Position numbers and translations under genes: made by a program
The notes under the pieces: generated by a model
Databases searched by the model: none
What the model saw: only the letters and a program-made list of their open reading frames with translations
Told to the model about the DNA's origin: nothing
In this document: positions 18,631-26,342 of the stretch, in pieces
How positions within the stretch are numbered: the first letter of the stretch is position 1
Layout: every line of letters begins with the position of its first letter
Origin: Glycomyces sp. NRRL B-16210
GTDB taxonomy: Bacteria; Actinomycetota; Actinomycetes; Mycobacteriales; Micromonosporaceae
NCBI RefSeq assembly: GCF_000719515.1
Contig: NZ_JOGR01000001.1
Coordinates: 186,001-250,000, forward strand
Direction of reading: 5' to 3'
Length of the DNA: 64,000 nucleotides

Positions 18631-19406
18631 CGGGCCGGCGTCGTGCCCACCACGCGCTTGAAATGCCGCGTCAGGTGCGACTGGTCGTAGAAGCCCGTGG
18701 CCGCCGCGACCGCGTGCGGGGCCATCCCCGCCAGCAGCAGGCGCCGAGCCCGGTCGATCCGGCGCGTCACCAGGTACTGGTGCGGGGCGATCCCGAACTC
18801 ATTGCTGAAGGCCCGCACCAGATGCGCCGGATGGGCGTACAGCATCCCCGCGGCCTCGCGCAGGCTCACCCCGGCGGCGATCCGCTCGTCCAGCAGGTCC
18901 CGCATCTGATGCGCGAGCCTCCGATGCGGTTGGGGCGCAGGGAGGTCGACCCGGTTCAGCAGATGCCTTCGCAGCGACTCGGTGATCAGCTCCACCCGGC
19001 TCTCGGCCTCCAGTTCCTCGCCCGGCAGACGCAGGGCCTCGTGAAGCCGATGGACCCGTTGCCGCAGTGCCGGATCGGGCATCTCCGGGCCGTCCACCGC
19101 CCGGCCGATGAGCGACTCGTCCAGCAACGTCGCGTCCAGGTACAGCACGCGCTTGCGGAAACCGTGCGGCGTCGCCGACTGGCCGTCATGCGGGACCCGC
19201 GGCGGCAGCAGCGTCACCGAGCCCGCGGGCGCGCCGTGCTCGTGCCGGTCCAGGTCGTAGCGGACCACGCCCTCGTCGATGATCAGCAGCGTCCACGTGT
19301 CGTGGACATGCATCGGGTAGGCGTGGTCGGTGAAACGGGCGTGGAAGGCCTCCGCGACCCCGCCCACGGCCGGGCGCCACGCCCTGACCTCCGGACCCGC
19401 GACCAC
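18618..19406 (-). CDS. AraC-family regulator
   Basis: 262 aa if started at GTG 19406. That start is favoured by TACGTT 6 nt upstream; a longer frame to 19475 would overlap the divergent gene. The N-terminal cupin sensor contains HDTWTLLIIDEGVVRYDL and SVTLLPPRVPHDGQS. The C-terminal AraC domain holds two helix-turn-helix motifs, SLREAAGMLYAHPAHLVRAF and HAVAAATGFYDQSHLTRHFK, ending GTTPARYAA. It is divergent from a DUF2000 gene, its likely target. The stop overlaps the end of the DUF998 gene by 13 bp. Confidence 0.85.
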   Translation of the reverse strand: MVAGPEVRAWRPAVGGVAEAFHARFTDHAYPMHVHDTWTLLIIDEGVVRYDLDRHEHGAPAGSVTLLPPRVPHDGQSATPHGFRKRVLYLDATLLDESLIGRAVDGPEMPDPALRQRVHRLHEALRLPGEELEAESRVELITESLRRHLLNRVDLPAPQPHRRLAHQMRDLLDERIAAGVSLREAAGMLYAHPAHLVRAFSNEFGIAPHQYLVTRRIDRARRLLLAGMAPHAVAAATGFYDQSHLTRHFKRVVGTTPARYAA

Positions 19407-19456
19407 GTTAAGAACGTACAAGACGCGCGGGCGCGGCGCTTCGTACCGTTGCCCGC

Positions 19457-19888
19457 ATGGAACAAGCGAGCGCACCCGTCCGATTCGACACCAAGATCGC
19501 GGTGCTGCTCCGCGACGACCTCGCCGTCTGGCAGCGCCTCAACGTGACGGCCTTCCTGGTCAGCGGGATCGGCGCCGCCGAGCCGGAGGTGATCGGCGAG
19601 CCGTACGCCGACGCCGACGGGACCGAGTACCTTCCGATGTTCCGCCAGCCGGTCGTCGTGCTCGAAGGCGCGGAAGAGCAGGTCACCGCCGCGCACGCCA
19701 AGGCCGTCAAACGCGGCCTGCGGCTCTCGGTCTTCACCGCCGAGCTGTTCACCACCGGCAACGACCAGGACAACCGCGCCGCCGTGCGCGCCGTGCCCGC
19801 CGACAAGCTCGACCTGGCCGGGATCGGCGTCTACGGCCCGCGCAACGCGGTCGACCGCGTCGTCAAGGGCGCGCGGATGCACCCCTGA
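19457..19888 (+). CDS. DUF2000-family protein
   Basis: 143 aa. The pattern DTKIAVLLRDDLAVWQRLNVTAFL near the N terminus, the middle YLPMFRQPVVVLEG and the end GIGVYGPRNAVDRVVKGARMHP follow DUF2000 proteins: small soluble proteins whose structures resemble peptidyl-tRNA hydrolase II. Their role is not known. TACCGT is 7 nt before the ATG and no Shine-Dalgarno is present, so it is probably leaderless. The divergent AraC-type gene 51 bp away presumably regulates it. Confidence 0.75.
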   Translation: MEQASAPVRFDTKIAVLLRDDLAVWQRLNVTAFLVSGIGAAEPEVIGEPYADADGTEYLPMFRQPVVVLEGAEEQVTAAHAKAVKRGLRLSVFTAELFTTGNDQDNRAAVRAVPADKLDLAGIGVYGPRNAVDRVVKGARMHP

Positions 19889-19943
19889 CCGCGATTCTCC
19901 GGGTTGCGGCGGGCCCGGATCGCGCGGCTGCGATGCTGGCGGG

Positions 19944-20702
19944 GTGCCCGCCGATGCCGCGCCCTACGACGCCGAGTCCCCAGAGCCCGTGACGCCCGAA
20001 GCGCCGGAGCCGATCGCCCGCCCGCTGCTCACCCAGTCCTGGCTCGACGTGGCCTTCCTCCACTGGGCCGTGCCCGTCGAGCAGGTGGCCGCGCTGCTGC
20101 CGGCCGGGACCGCGCCCGACACCTTCGACGGCGTCGCGTACGTCGGCCTCGTTCCCTTCAGGATGCACCGCGTCGGATGGCTCGGGCTCCCCGGAATCCC
20201 TTACCTCGGCAGCTTTCCCGAGACCAACATCCGCCTCTACTCGGTCGACGGGCAGGGCCGCCGCGGCGTGGTCTTCCGCTCCCTCGACGCCTCGCGCCTG
20301 CTGCCGGTGCTCGCTGCGAGGATCGGCTTCCGCCTGCCGTACCTGTGGTCGCGCATGTCCCTTCGGGCCCAAGGCGACCTGCGCACCTACACGAGTTCTC
20401 GGCGCTGGCCCGGGCCTCGCGGGGCGCGCAGCCGCTTCACCGTGCGCATCGGCGAACCGGTCGCCGAACCGACGGCGCTGGAGCACTTCCTCACCGCGCG
20501 TTGGGGTCTGCACAACGCGATCGGCGACCGGCTGCTGTACCTGCGCAACGCGCACCCGCGCTGGCCCCTGCGCCGCGCCGAACTCCTCGAATGCGACGAG
20601 GATCTGATGAGCGCGGCCGGATTCCCTGGGGCCCTAGGCGAACCGGTGAGCGTGCTCTACTCCCCGGGCGTCCCGGTGCGCTTCAGCGCCCCGGCCGGCT
20701 GA
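19944..20702 (+). CDS. YqjF/DUF2071-family protein
   Basis: 252 aa from GTG 19944. Family signatures are visible: LTQSWLDVAFLHWAVPVEQVAALLP near the N terminus (the x-Q-x-W-x-x-x-x-F-L-H-W opening), YVGLVPFRMHRVGWLG, FPETNIRLYSV, and LTARWGLHN in the second half. DUF2071 (YqjF) proteins resemble acetoacetate decarboxylase in fold but have no proven reaction. GATGCT lies 6 nt upstream of the start. It follows the DUF2000 gene by 55 bp. Its last 46 bp overlap the convergent acetyltransferase gene. Confidence 0.85.
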   Translation: MPADAAPYDAESPEPVTPEAPEPIARPLLTQSWLDVAFLHWAVPVEQVAALLPAGTAPDTFDGVAYVGLVPFRMHRVGWLGLPGIPYLGSFPETNIRLYSVDGQGRRGVVFRSLDASRLLPVLAARIGFRLPYLWSRMSLRAQGDLRTYTSSRRWPGPRGARSRFTVRIGEPVAEPTALEHFLTARWGLHNAIGDRLLYLRNAHPRWPLRRAELLECDEDLMSAAGFPGALGEPVSVLYSPGVPVRFSAPAG

Positions 20703-21190
20703 TCGAGACTCCGTCGCATTTGGGCGCACATGGTCTCGTAGCGCTCGATCTCGCCGTTCGGCAGCTGCTGGTCCCAGCCGTCCAGGATCCTGCCGTACGC
20801 CTCGTACCCGAGGCGCTCGTAGAACGCGCCGTTGCCGGGGTTGCCCTCCTCGTAGCCCAGCTCCGCGAAAGCGCGACCGCGGCGGCGGATGCGCTCCTCC
20901 AAGGCCGCGACCAGGAACGTCCCGATGCCGCACCGCTGGAGGGCCGGGTGCACCGCGAGCTGCCAGAGGTAGCCCGCGTCCGGAGCCGGCATGAAGTCCA
21001 CGCCGCCGATCGCGACCGGCACCCCCGAAGGCGGGCAGACCGCGAGATAGTCGACCTCGCCCGCGTCGGCGCGATCGAGTTGGGTCGCAACGGAGACGAG
21101 GTGCAGGCCGCCGCCGGACCAGCCGCACGTCTCCAGATCGTCCCGCGTCAGGTCCCGGGATTCGAGGGGCAGTGCCACTTCGCCGCGCAT
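20657..21190 (-). CDS. GNAT-family N-acetyltransferase
   Basis: 177 aa from ATG 21190, preceded by GGAGACGCG; the frame extends upstream to 21406 but lacks a ribosome site there. The acetyl-CoA loop is visible in LAVHPALQRCGIGTFLVAALE (Q/R-x-x-G-I-G). NPGNGAFYERLGYEAYG is the typical last helix and strand. Substrate unknown. It converges on the DUF2071 gene with a 46-bp overlap of coding sequence at the 3' ends. Confidence 0.8.
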   Translation of the reverse strand: MRGEVALPLESRDLTRDDLETCGWSGGGLHLVSVATQLDRADAGEVDYLAVCPPSGVPVAIGGVDFMPAPDAGYLWQLAVHPALQRCGIGTFLVAALEERIRRRGRAFAELGYEEGNPGNGAFYERLGYEAYGRILDGWDQQLPNGEIERYETMCAQMRRSLDQPAGALKRTGTPGE

Positions 21191-21383
21191 CGCGTCTCCT
21201 TCGCTCCTGGACCCGAGCCTTTCAGGCGGGGACCCGCCTCGCAACGGAGTAAACGCGCGCCTCGTCGCCGGTTCGATGAAAAAATTCCGGCGGGAGCGCC
21301 GCAGGATGTCGAGAACCGGGGACCGGCTCCGTCTCCCAGGTGTCGGCGGCCGAACGCGCCGCCACGGAACAGAGGAGAGAACC

Positions 21384-21794
21384 ATGGCCAAGTACCTGCT
21401 GCTCAAGCACTACCGCGGCGGTCCGACGCCGCACCCGAACGCCGCGGCGGGGATGGACGAGTGGACGCCCGAGGAGATCACCGCGCACATCGACTTCATG
21501 CGCAAGGTCGCCGACGACCTGCGCGAACGCGGGGAGTTCGTGAGCGAGCAGGCGCTCGCCCCCGAAGGCGAGTTCGTGCGCTACGGCGGCGAGGGACGGC
21601 CGCCGGTCACCGACGGGCCGTTCGCCGAGACCAAGGACCTCATCGCCGGGTGGATGATCATCGACGTGGACTCGAAGGAGCGCGCCTACGAGGCCGCCGC
21701 CTACCTGTCCTCCGCGCCCGGGAAGGACGGCAAGCCCCTGCACGAGTGGCTCGAGGTCCGGCCGTTCTACGGCGTGCCGCCGGTGGTCGAGTAG
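21384..21794 (+). CDS. DGPF/YCII-related protein, partner of an ECF42 sigma factor
   Basis: 136 aa from ATG 21384 with AGAGGAGAG upstream. MAKYLLLKHYRGG at the start and VTDGPFAETKDLIAGWMIID, containing the DGPF motif, mark the YCII-like DGPF family. These small ferredoxin-fold proteins are almost always encoded beside ECF42 sigma factors; the sigma gene here starts 22 bp after its stop. In characterised ECF42 systems the DGPF genes are targets of the sigma factor rather than anti-sigma factors. The biochemical role is unknown. Confidence 0.85.
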   Translation: MAKYLLLKHYRGGPTPHPNAAAGMDEWTPEEITAHIDFMRKVADDLRERGEFVSEQALAPEGEFVRYGGEGRPPVTDGPFAETKDLIAGWMIIDVDSKERAYEAAAYLSSAPGKDGKPLHEWLEVRPFYGVPPVVE

Positions 21795-21816
21795 CGCGGC
21801 CGAGCAGACCGACCCG

Positions 21817-22995
21817 ATGATCGACGACAACCTGCTGCGGGACCTGACCCCGCAGGTGCTGGGCGTCCTCGTCCGCCGCGGAGCCGACTTCTCGGCGGCC
21901 GAGGACGCCGTCCAGGACGCCCTCGTGGAAGCCCTGCGCCGCTGGGAGGACGGGGCTCCCGACGACCCGAGGGCCTGGCTCGTCACCGTCGCCTGGCGCA
22001 GGTTCCTCGACGCGCGGCGCTCCGCCTCCGCCCGGGCCCTGCGCGAGATCGCGGTCGAGCGCGAACCGGGCGCGGGCCCGGCCGAGCAGGCCGACGACAC
22101 CCTCCTGCTGCTCAGCCGCTGCTGCCACCCCGCGCTCACACCCGCCTCGGCCATCGCGCTGACGCTCCGCGCCGTCGGCGGCCTGACGACCGCGCAGATC
22201 GCCCGCGCGTTCCTCGTGCCGGAATCGACCATGGCGCAACGCATCTCGCGTGCCAAGCGGACGCTGGCGGGGGAGCGGTTCGAGCGGCCGGGGGACGTGC
22301 GAGCGGTGCTGCGGGTGCTGTACCTGATGTTCGACCAGGGATTCGTCGGGGCGAGCCCGAATGCAGGCGAGGCCGACCTCGCGGAGGAGGCGATCCGGCT
22401 GACACGGCAGTTGGCCGCCTCGGTGCCGGACGACCCCGAGGCCGCGGGCCTGCTCGCGCTGATGCTGCTGCACCACGCGCGCCGCGCGGCCCGGTTCGAC
22501 GCGTCCGGCGACCTGGTGGCGCTGGCCGACCAGGACCGGTCCCGTTGGGACACAGCGATGATCGCCGAGGGCGTCGAGCTGCTGCAAGACGCGCTCGCGC
22601 GAGACCGCTTGGGCGAGTACCAGGTGCAGGCCGCGATCGCCGCGCTGCACGACGACGCGGCCTCGGCCGAGGAGACCGACTGGACGCAGATCCTGGAGTG
22701 GTACGACGAACTCGCGCGGATCGTCCCGGTCAATCCCGTTGTGGCGCTGAACCGCGCGGTCGCAGTGGGCCATGTGGACGGACCGCTCGCCGGGCTGCGG
22801 GCCGTCGAGGAACTGGACGCGGCCCTCCCGAGGCGCGAGGCCGTGATGGCGTATCTGCAAGAGCGGGCGGGGAACACGGCCCAGGCGGCGCGCTTGTACG
22901 CGGCGGCGGCCGAGCGCGCGCCGAGCACCGCCGAACGGACCCACCTGCTGAAGCAGGCCGCCCGCCTGAACCAGAACCGAAGCACCCCAAGCTGA
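21817..22995 (+). CDS. ECF42-type RNA polymerase sigma factor with C-terminal TPR extension
   Basis: 392 aa. Region 2 covers about residues 12-70 (DFSAAEDAVQDALVEALRRW, AWLVTVAWRRFLDARR). Region 4 covers about 115-165 (GGLTTAQIARAFLVPESTMAQR). A helical extension of about 220 residues with TPR-like pairs follows (e.g. PVNPVVALNRAVAVG, LQERAGNTAQAARLYAAAAE). This long C-terminal domain, together with a DGPF gene, defines group ECF42. These sigmas lack a classical anti-sigma factor and the extension is needed for activity. ATG 21817 gives the usual N terminus. It shares a transcript with the DGPF gene. Confidence 0.9.
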   Translation: MIDDNLLRDLTPQVLGVLVRRGADFSAAEDAVQDALVEALRRWEDGAPDDPRAWLVTVAWRRFLDARRSASARALREIAVEREPGAGPAEQADDTLLLLSRCCHPALTPASAIALTLRAVGGLTTAQIARAFLVPESTMAQRISRAKRTLAGERFERPGDVRAVLRVLYLMFDQGFVGASPNAGEADLAEEAIRLTRQLAASVPDDPEAAGLLALMLLHHARRAARFDASGDLVALADQDRSRWDTAMIAEGVELLQDALARDRLGEYQVQAAIAALHDDAASAEETDWTQILEWYDELARIVPVNPVVALNRAVAVGHVDGPLAGLRAVEELDAALPRREAVMAYLQERAGNTAQAARLYAAAAERAPSTAERTHLLKQAARLNQNRSTPS

Positions 22996-23120
22996 AGCGT
23001 TCGGTTGCTTGCGTATCGGCCGACACCGCGAATGACCGGGATTCCCGGTGGCCCCCGATGCCGGTTCAGCTTGCGCGGGAGGGCATGGCAGATTGCGGAG
23101 AACACCACTGGAGGTTCCCG

Positions 23121-23660
23121 ATGGCCCGCCCTCAGATAATCGCGTTCGCCGGCCTGCCCGGGACGGGCAAGTCGACCTTGGCCGAAGCGCTCGCTCGCGC
23201 GTCGCGAACGCCGGTGTTCGCCGGCGACTGGCTGATGGGGGCGCTCAAGCCGTACCGGGTGTTCGACGGCATGGACCGGGAGACCTACGTCGCGCTGTAC
23301 GGCGGCCTGGTCGAATCGCTGGTCGTGCGGCAACTGCTGCTGGACCAGTCGGCGATCACCGACAGCGTGATCGACGACGGGACGGCCGAGCGCTGGAGCT
23401 GGCTCGCGGTCGAGCATGACGCCGAGCTGCGCGTCATCGAGTGCGTGTGCAGCGACGTCGAACTGCACCGCAGCCGAGTCGAAGGTCGCAAGCGGAACAT
23501 CCCCAACTGGCACGAGATCGACTGGGCGCACGTGGAACGGATGCGCGAGGAGTTCCCGCCCCTGACCGTCGACCGGCTGACCGTCGACGCGGTCGAGCCG
23601 ATCGAGGCCAACCTCGACAAGATCCACGCACACCTCACGACGCCGGCGGTGCGACCTTGA
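23121..23660 (+). CDS. P-loop kinase-like protein
   Basis: 179 aa from ATG 23121, with GGAGG 7 nt upstream. Walker A is AFAGLPGTGKSTLAEALARA (residues 6-25). DWLMGALKP probably carries the Mg-binding Asp, and a lid-like basic segment follows (SRVEGRKRNIPNWHEIDW). The layout is that of small nucleotide- or metabolite-kinases and zeta/chloramphenicol-phosphotransferase-like proteins; the acceptor cannot be told. The next gene overlaps its stop (TTGA), implying coupled translation, and encodes a degenerate aminoglycoside-phosphotransferase-like protein. Confidence 0.75.
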   Translation: MARPQIIAFAGLPGTGKSTLAEALARASRTPVFAGDWLMGALKPYRVFDGMDRETYVALYGGLVESLVVRQLLLDQSAITDSVIDDGTAERWSWLAVEHDAELRVIECVCSDVELHRSRVEGRKRNIPNWHEIDWAHVERMREEFPPLTVDRLTVDAVEPIEANLDKIHAHLTTPAVRP

Positions 23661-24676
23661 TCCCTCCCGAGTTCGAGCCGCCCCGGACCGACGACCACCA
23701 CCCGGGCGCGCTCATGCTGCCGACGCAGTGGTCGGCACTGCCCGAACCGGTGCGCGGCCGCATCACCGCGGCTCTCGGGGGAGCACCGGCCAAGATCGAG
23801 TCGCAGCATTGGGCCGTCCGCTACGAGATCACGGGCAGGATCGTATACGACGACTTCGTAGCCCGGCTCACCTCGAAATCGGGGGCGGCACTGCTGGTCA
23901 AGGCGGCGGGGCCCGAACATCGACATGCCCGCGCCGCGTATCGGCGCGAAGCCGCCTTCCACGCCGCCCCGCCTCCCGGCGTGCCCGTCCCGGAGCCGGT
24001 CTTCGCCGAGGACATCAGCGAGTGGACCGTCCTCGGCGTCGACACGGCCGAACCCGCACCGAAAGCCGGTCCCACATCGGACGCCGACGTGCGGCGCTGC
24101 CTGGACGCTTGGGCCGTCGCGTCCGAGGCGCTGAACCGGATACCGGTATCCCAATTGGAGCATGAGCCGATCCGCAGGGACACCGAGCGATTCGACGTCT
24201 TCCGCGGCATCGCCTCCGGCGGGCGAACGTGGCTCCATGACGCGATGCCGCGCCGCCTCAAGGGAAGAGCGGAGGACCTGGCGGCGATCGAATCGGGGAT
24301 CGACGGACTGTTCGACACCGACGCGGCGACCCACGGCGATCTGGGCCGACTGCGAGTGCATCTGGAAGACGACCGGGCACGGATATCCGGCTGGGGCCAA
24401 CTCCAACACTGCCCACCATGGACGGACACGGTCCGCGTACTCGCCAACATGGGCATCGCCGGCAACAGGACCGACCGAGCCGAATCGCTCTTCTGGGACC
24501 ACCCCACTTCAGAAGGCGTCACCGGAGCGCAGCTCGACGCGTTCCTGGCGGCGACCGCCGGAGTCATGCTAGAGATCGCCCACGCGCACGCCTTCGATCG
24601 CATCGTAGGCGGCCACTCCCAAGGGCTGCTCAACCACACCGCAGGCTGGCTGGCCGACCGCCGCGGCTGGTCCTGA
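23657..24676 (+). CDS. Degenerate aminoglycoside-phosphotransferase (APH)-fold protein
   Basis: 339 aa from TTG 23657, which overlaps the preceding TGA; ATG 23714 is the alternative start. LLVKAAGPEHRHARAAYRRE resembles the ATP-binding Lys and helix C of APH/choline kinases, and THGDLGRLRVHLEDDRARI matches the catalytic loop H-G-D-x-x-x-x-N. The loop Asn is Arg, and the metal-binding Asp normally seen in V-I-D-W is lost (ISGWGQ). A member keeping the catalytic-base Asp but losing both metal ligands is likely a pseudokinase or works differently. Coupling to the upstream P-loop kinase suggests a two-protein unit. Confidence 0.55.
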   Translation: MIPPEFEPPRTDDHHPGALMLPTQWSALPEPVRGRITAALGGAPAKIESQHWAVRYEITGRIVYDDFVARLTSKSGAALLVKAAGPEHRHARAAYRREAAFHAAPPPGVPVPEPVFAEDISEWTVLGVDTAEPAPKAGPTSDADVRRCLDAWAVASEALNRIPVSQLEHEPIRRDTERFDVFRGIASGGRTWLHDAMPRRLKGRAEDLAAIESGIDGLFDTDAATHGDLGRLRVHLEDDRARISGWGQLQHCPPWTDTVRVLANMGIAGNRTDRAESLFWDHPTSEGVTGAQLDAFLAATAGVMLEIAHAHAFDRIVGGHSQGLLNHTAGWLADRRGWS

Positions 24677-24719
24677 CCGAGACCGCCCCCTCGGACCGGA
24701 TCGGCGTTAGCCTGGGGCC

Positions 24720-25115
24720 ATGGGCACTCCGCGGCTTTCGCTGACCTCCATCACCATCGGCGCTCCGGACCCGCGAGCGCTCGCCGAGTTCTACGCCCGG
24801 CTCCTGGGCCGGCCGGTGACCGTGGTCGAAGGGCCCGGGCCCGACGAGCCGCCCGAGGCCGGTTGGGCGCAGGTCCGCACCGGCGACGGGCCGACCCTCA
24901 ACTTCGAGTACGAGCGGCGCTGGCAGACCCCGGTCTGGCCCGCCGAGGCGGATCGGCCCATCGCCACGTAGCACCTCGACATCTGGGTGGACGACCTTGA
25001 AGCCGCAGCGGCACATGCGGTCGAGCAAGGCGCCACTCTGTCGGAGGTGCAGCCGCAACCGGACGTGCGGGTCCTGTTCGACCCGGCCGGGCACCCGTTC
25101 TGTCTCTTTCTGTGA
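24720..25115 (+). pseudogene. VOC/glyoxalase-like gene interrupted by one amber codon
   Basis: Reading from ATG 24720, the frame encodes LSLTSITIGAPDPRALAEFY, typical of the vicinal-oxygen-chelate fold, and runs to TAG at 24969-24971. The same frame then continues HLDIWVDDLEAAAAHAVEQG to ...DPAGHPFCLFL and TGA at 25113-25115, the normal end of the domain. The TAG stands where these proteins usually read x-Q-H-L-D, so a CAG-to-TAG change explains it. TAGCCT lies 6 nt before the ATG. No frameshift is present. It is either a recent pseudogene, a readthrough case or a sequencing error. Confidence 0.85.
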
Positions 25116-25122
25116 CCGCATT

Positions 25123-25722
25123 TTACCAGGGGCGCTTGGGGATACGGCTGTGTTTGCGCAGGTACGACAACGCCCACTGCGACTCCTGCCTCAGCAGCGG
25201 CGTCAGGTCGGGCTCTCGCAGGAACGCCTCGTACAGCGTGACGCCCCGGTCGGGGTCCGTGTCGGCGACGGCGCGGATCGCCGCGCTGCGGACCACGAGG
25301 TCGCGGTCGCCGAGGGCGCTCTCGATCGCCTCCCGGGCCTTTGGGTTTGAGTGCCCGGCCAGCGCCTTCACCGCGTTGTAGCGGTGCACGTAATCCTCGT
25401 GCGCGGCCTGCTCGCAGAGCACCGCCGTCGCACGCGGATCGTCGATGCCGCCGAGGATCACGACCTCCGTGATACCGACATCGCCCTTCAGGCGTGCCAG
25501 GAACGCTTCCGGCGCAACCGTAGCGGCGATGTGGAGGGCGGCCGACCAGCCGTCCACCAGATCCCGGCCGCGAGCCTTCGTGTCGAGCGAGGCCTTTGCC
25601 CGGCCGTAGTAGAGGTCGAAGACGCGCTCGGCTCCCGCCGGTCCGGCCGCGATTAGCGCCTGCTCACCGTCCGGCTCCCAGTCGAGCACCTTCACGATCG
25701 CAGCATCGACACCCTCGTTCAT
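25123..25722 (-). CDS. HEAT-repeat-like protein
   Basis: 199 aa, helical throughout. Repeating pairs of helices are visible, for example DYVHRYNAVKALAGHSNPKAREAI and DRDLVVRSAAIRAVADTDP, the PBS-lyase/HEAT pattern of A-V-x-A-L-x-x-x-G/D-P. Such proteins act as binding scaffolds; the partner is unknown. No signal peptide or membrane segment. The start ATG 25722 has no clear Shine-Dalgarno; CACCAT at 6 nt upstream is only a weak -10 candidate. Its end lies 7 bp from the broken VOC gene. Confidence 0.7.
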   Translation of the reverse strand: MNEGVDAAIVKVLDWEPDGEQALIAAGPAGAERVFDLYYGRAKASLDTKARGRDLVDGWSAALHIAATVAPEAFLARLKGDVGITEVVILGGIDDPRATAVLCEQAAHEDYVHRYNAVKALAGHSNPKAREAIESALGDRDLVVRSAAIRAVADTDPDRGVTLYEAFLREPDLTPLLRQESQWALSYLRKHSRIPKRPW

Positions 25723-25758
25723 CCGCCAATGGTGCCACCGCCGGTTTCGAAGTTCGGT

Positions 25759-26250
25759 TCAGCGGTTGAGGCGCATTGCCGGTTCTTCCGGGATCGTGAA
25801 GCCCAACTGCTCGTACAGGTTCCGGCCCTCTACGGAGGCGCGCAGTTCGATCGACGGCACGCTCTGCTGGTCGAACCATTCGAGGAGTGCGGTCATGCAC
25901 GCCCGGCTGTATCCGCGCCTGCGCCAGTCCAGGTCGGTACTGACGTTGAAGATCCACCCCGATCGCCCGGTCCGATTGCCCGGCGACGGCAGCCGCTCGC
26001 TGATGACCCCCGTCGCGCAAGCGGCCAGCCCGCCCGAGCCGTCCGGGGCGTCGACCACCGTGACCGCCATCGTCGGCTTGTCCTCGCCCAGGCGCAGCCG
26101 CAGCGCCTCGGCGGCGTCGGCCTTCCAGGCGGGGTCGCCCGAGCCCGTCCAAGCGGCGCCGCTCGCGTCCCTCCAGGACTCGTACATCACCTCGCGGAGC
26201 CGGACGATGTCGTCGATGTCGTCGAACTCGGCGTGCCTCGCGTTGACCAT
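25759..26250 (-). CDS. GNAT-family N-acetyltransferase
   Basis: 163 aa. The fold markers are RHAEFDDIDDIVRLREVMYESWRD (in part) at the N terminus, the strand ATGVISERLPSP, the acetyl-CoA loop in DLDWRRRGYSRACMTALLEW (R-R-x-G-x-S/A), and the end NLYEQLGFTIPEEPAMRL. The substrate is unknown. TAGGCT lies 6 nt upstream of the ATG without a Shine-Dalgarno, so it is probably leaderless. Confidence 0.85.
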   Translation of the reverse strand: MVNARHAEFDDIDDIVRLREVMYESWRDASGAAWTGSGDPAWKADAAEALRLRLGEDKPTMAVTVVDAPDGSGGLAACATGVISERLPSPGNRTGRSGWIFNVSTDLDWRRRGYSRACMTALLEWFDQQSVPSIELRASVEGRNLYEQLGFTIPEEPAMRLNR

Positions 26251-26342
26251 GCCGGGAGCCTACGGCGTTCGCCCGCTCGCCGCCGCCGCGTATCCGACAG
26301 GAAGCGCGCGCGGCGGGTTCCCGTGGCGCGCAAAATCATGCC

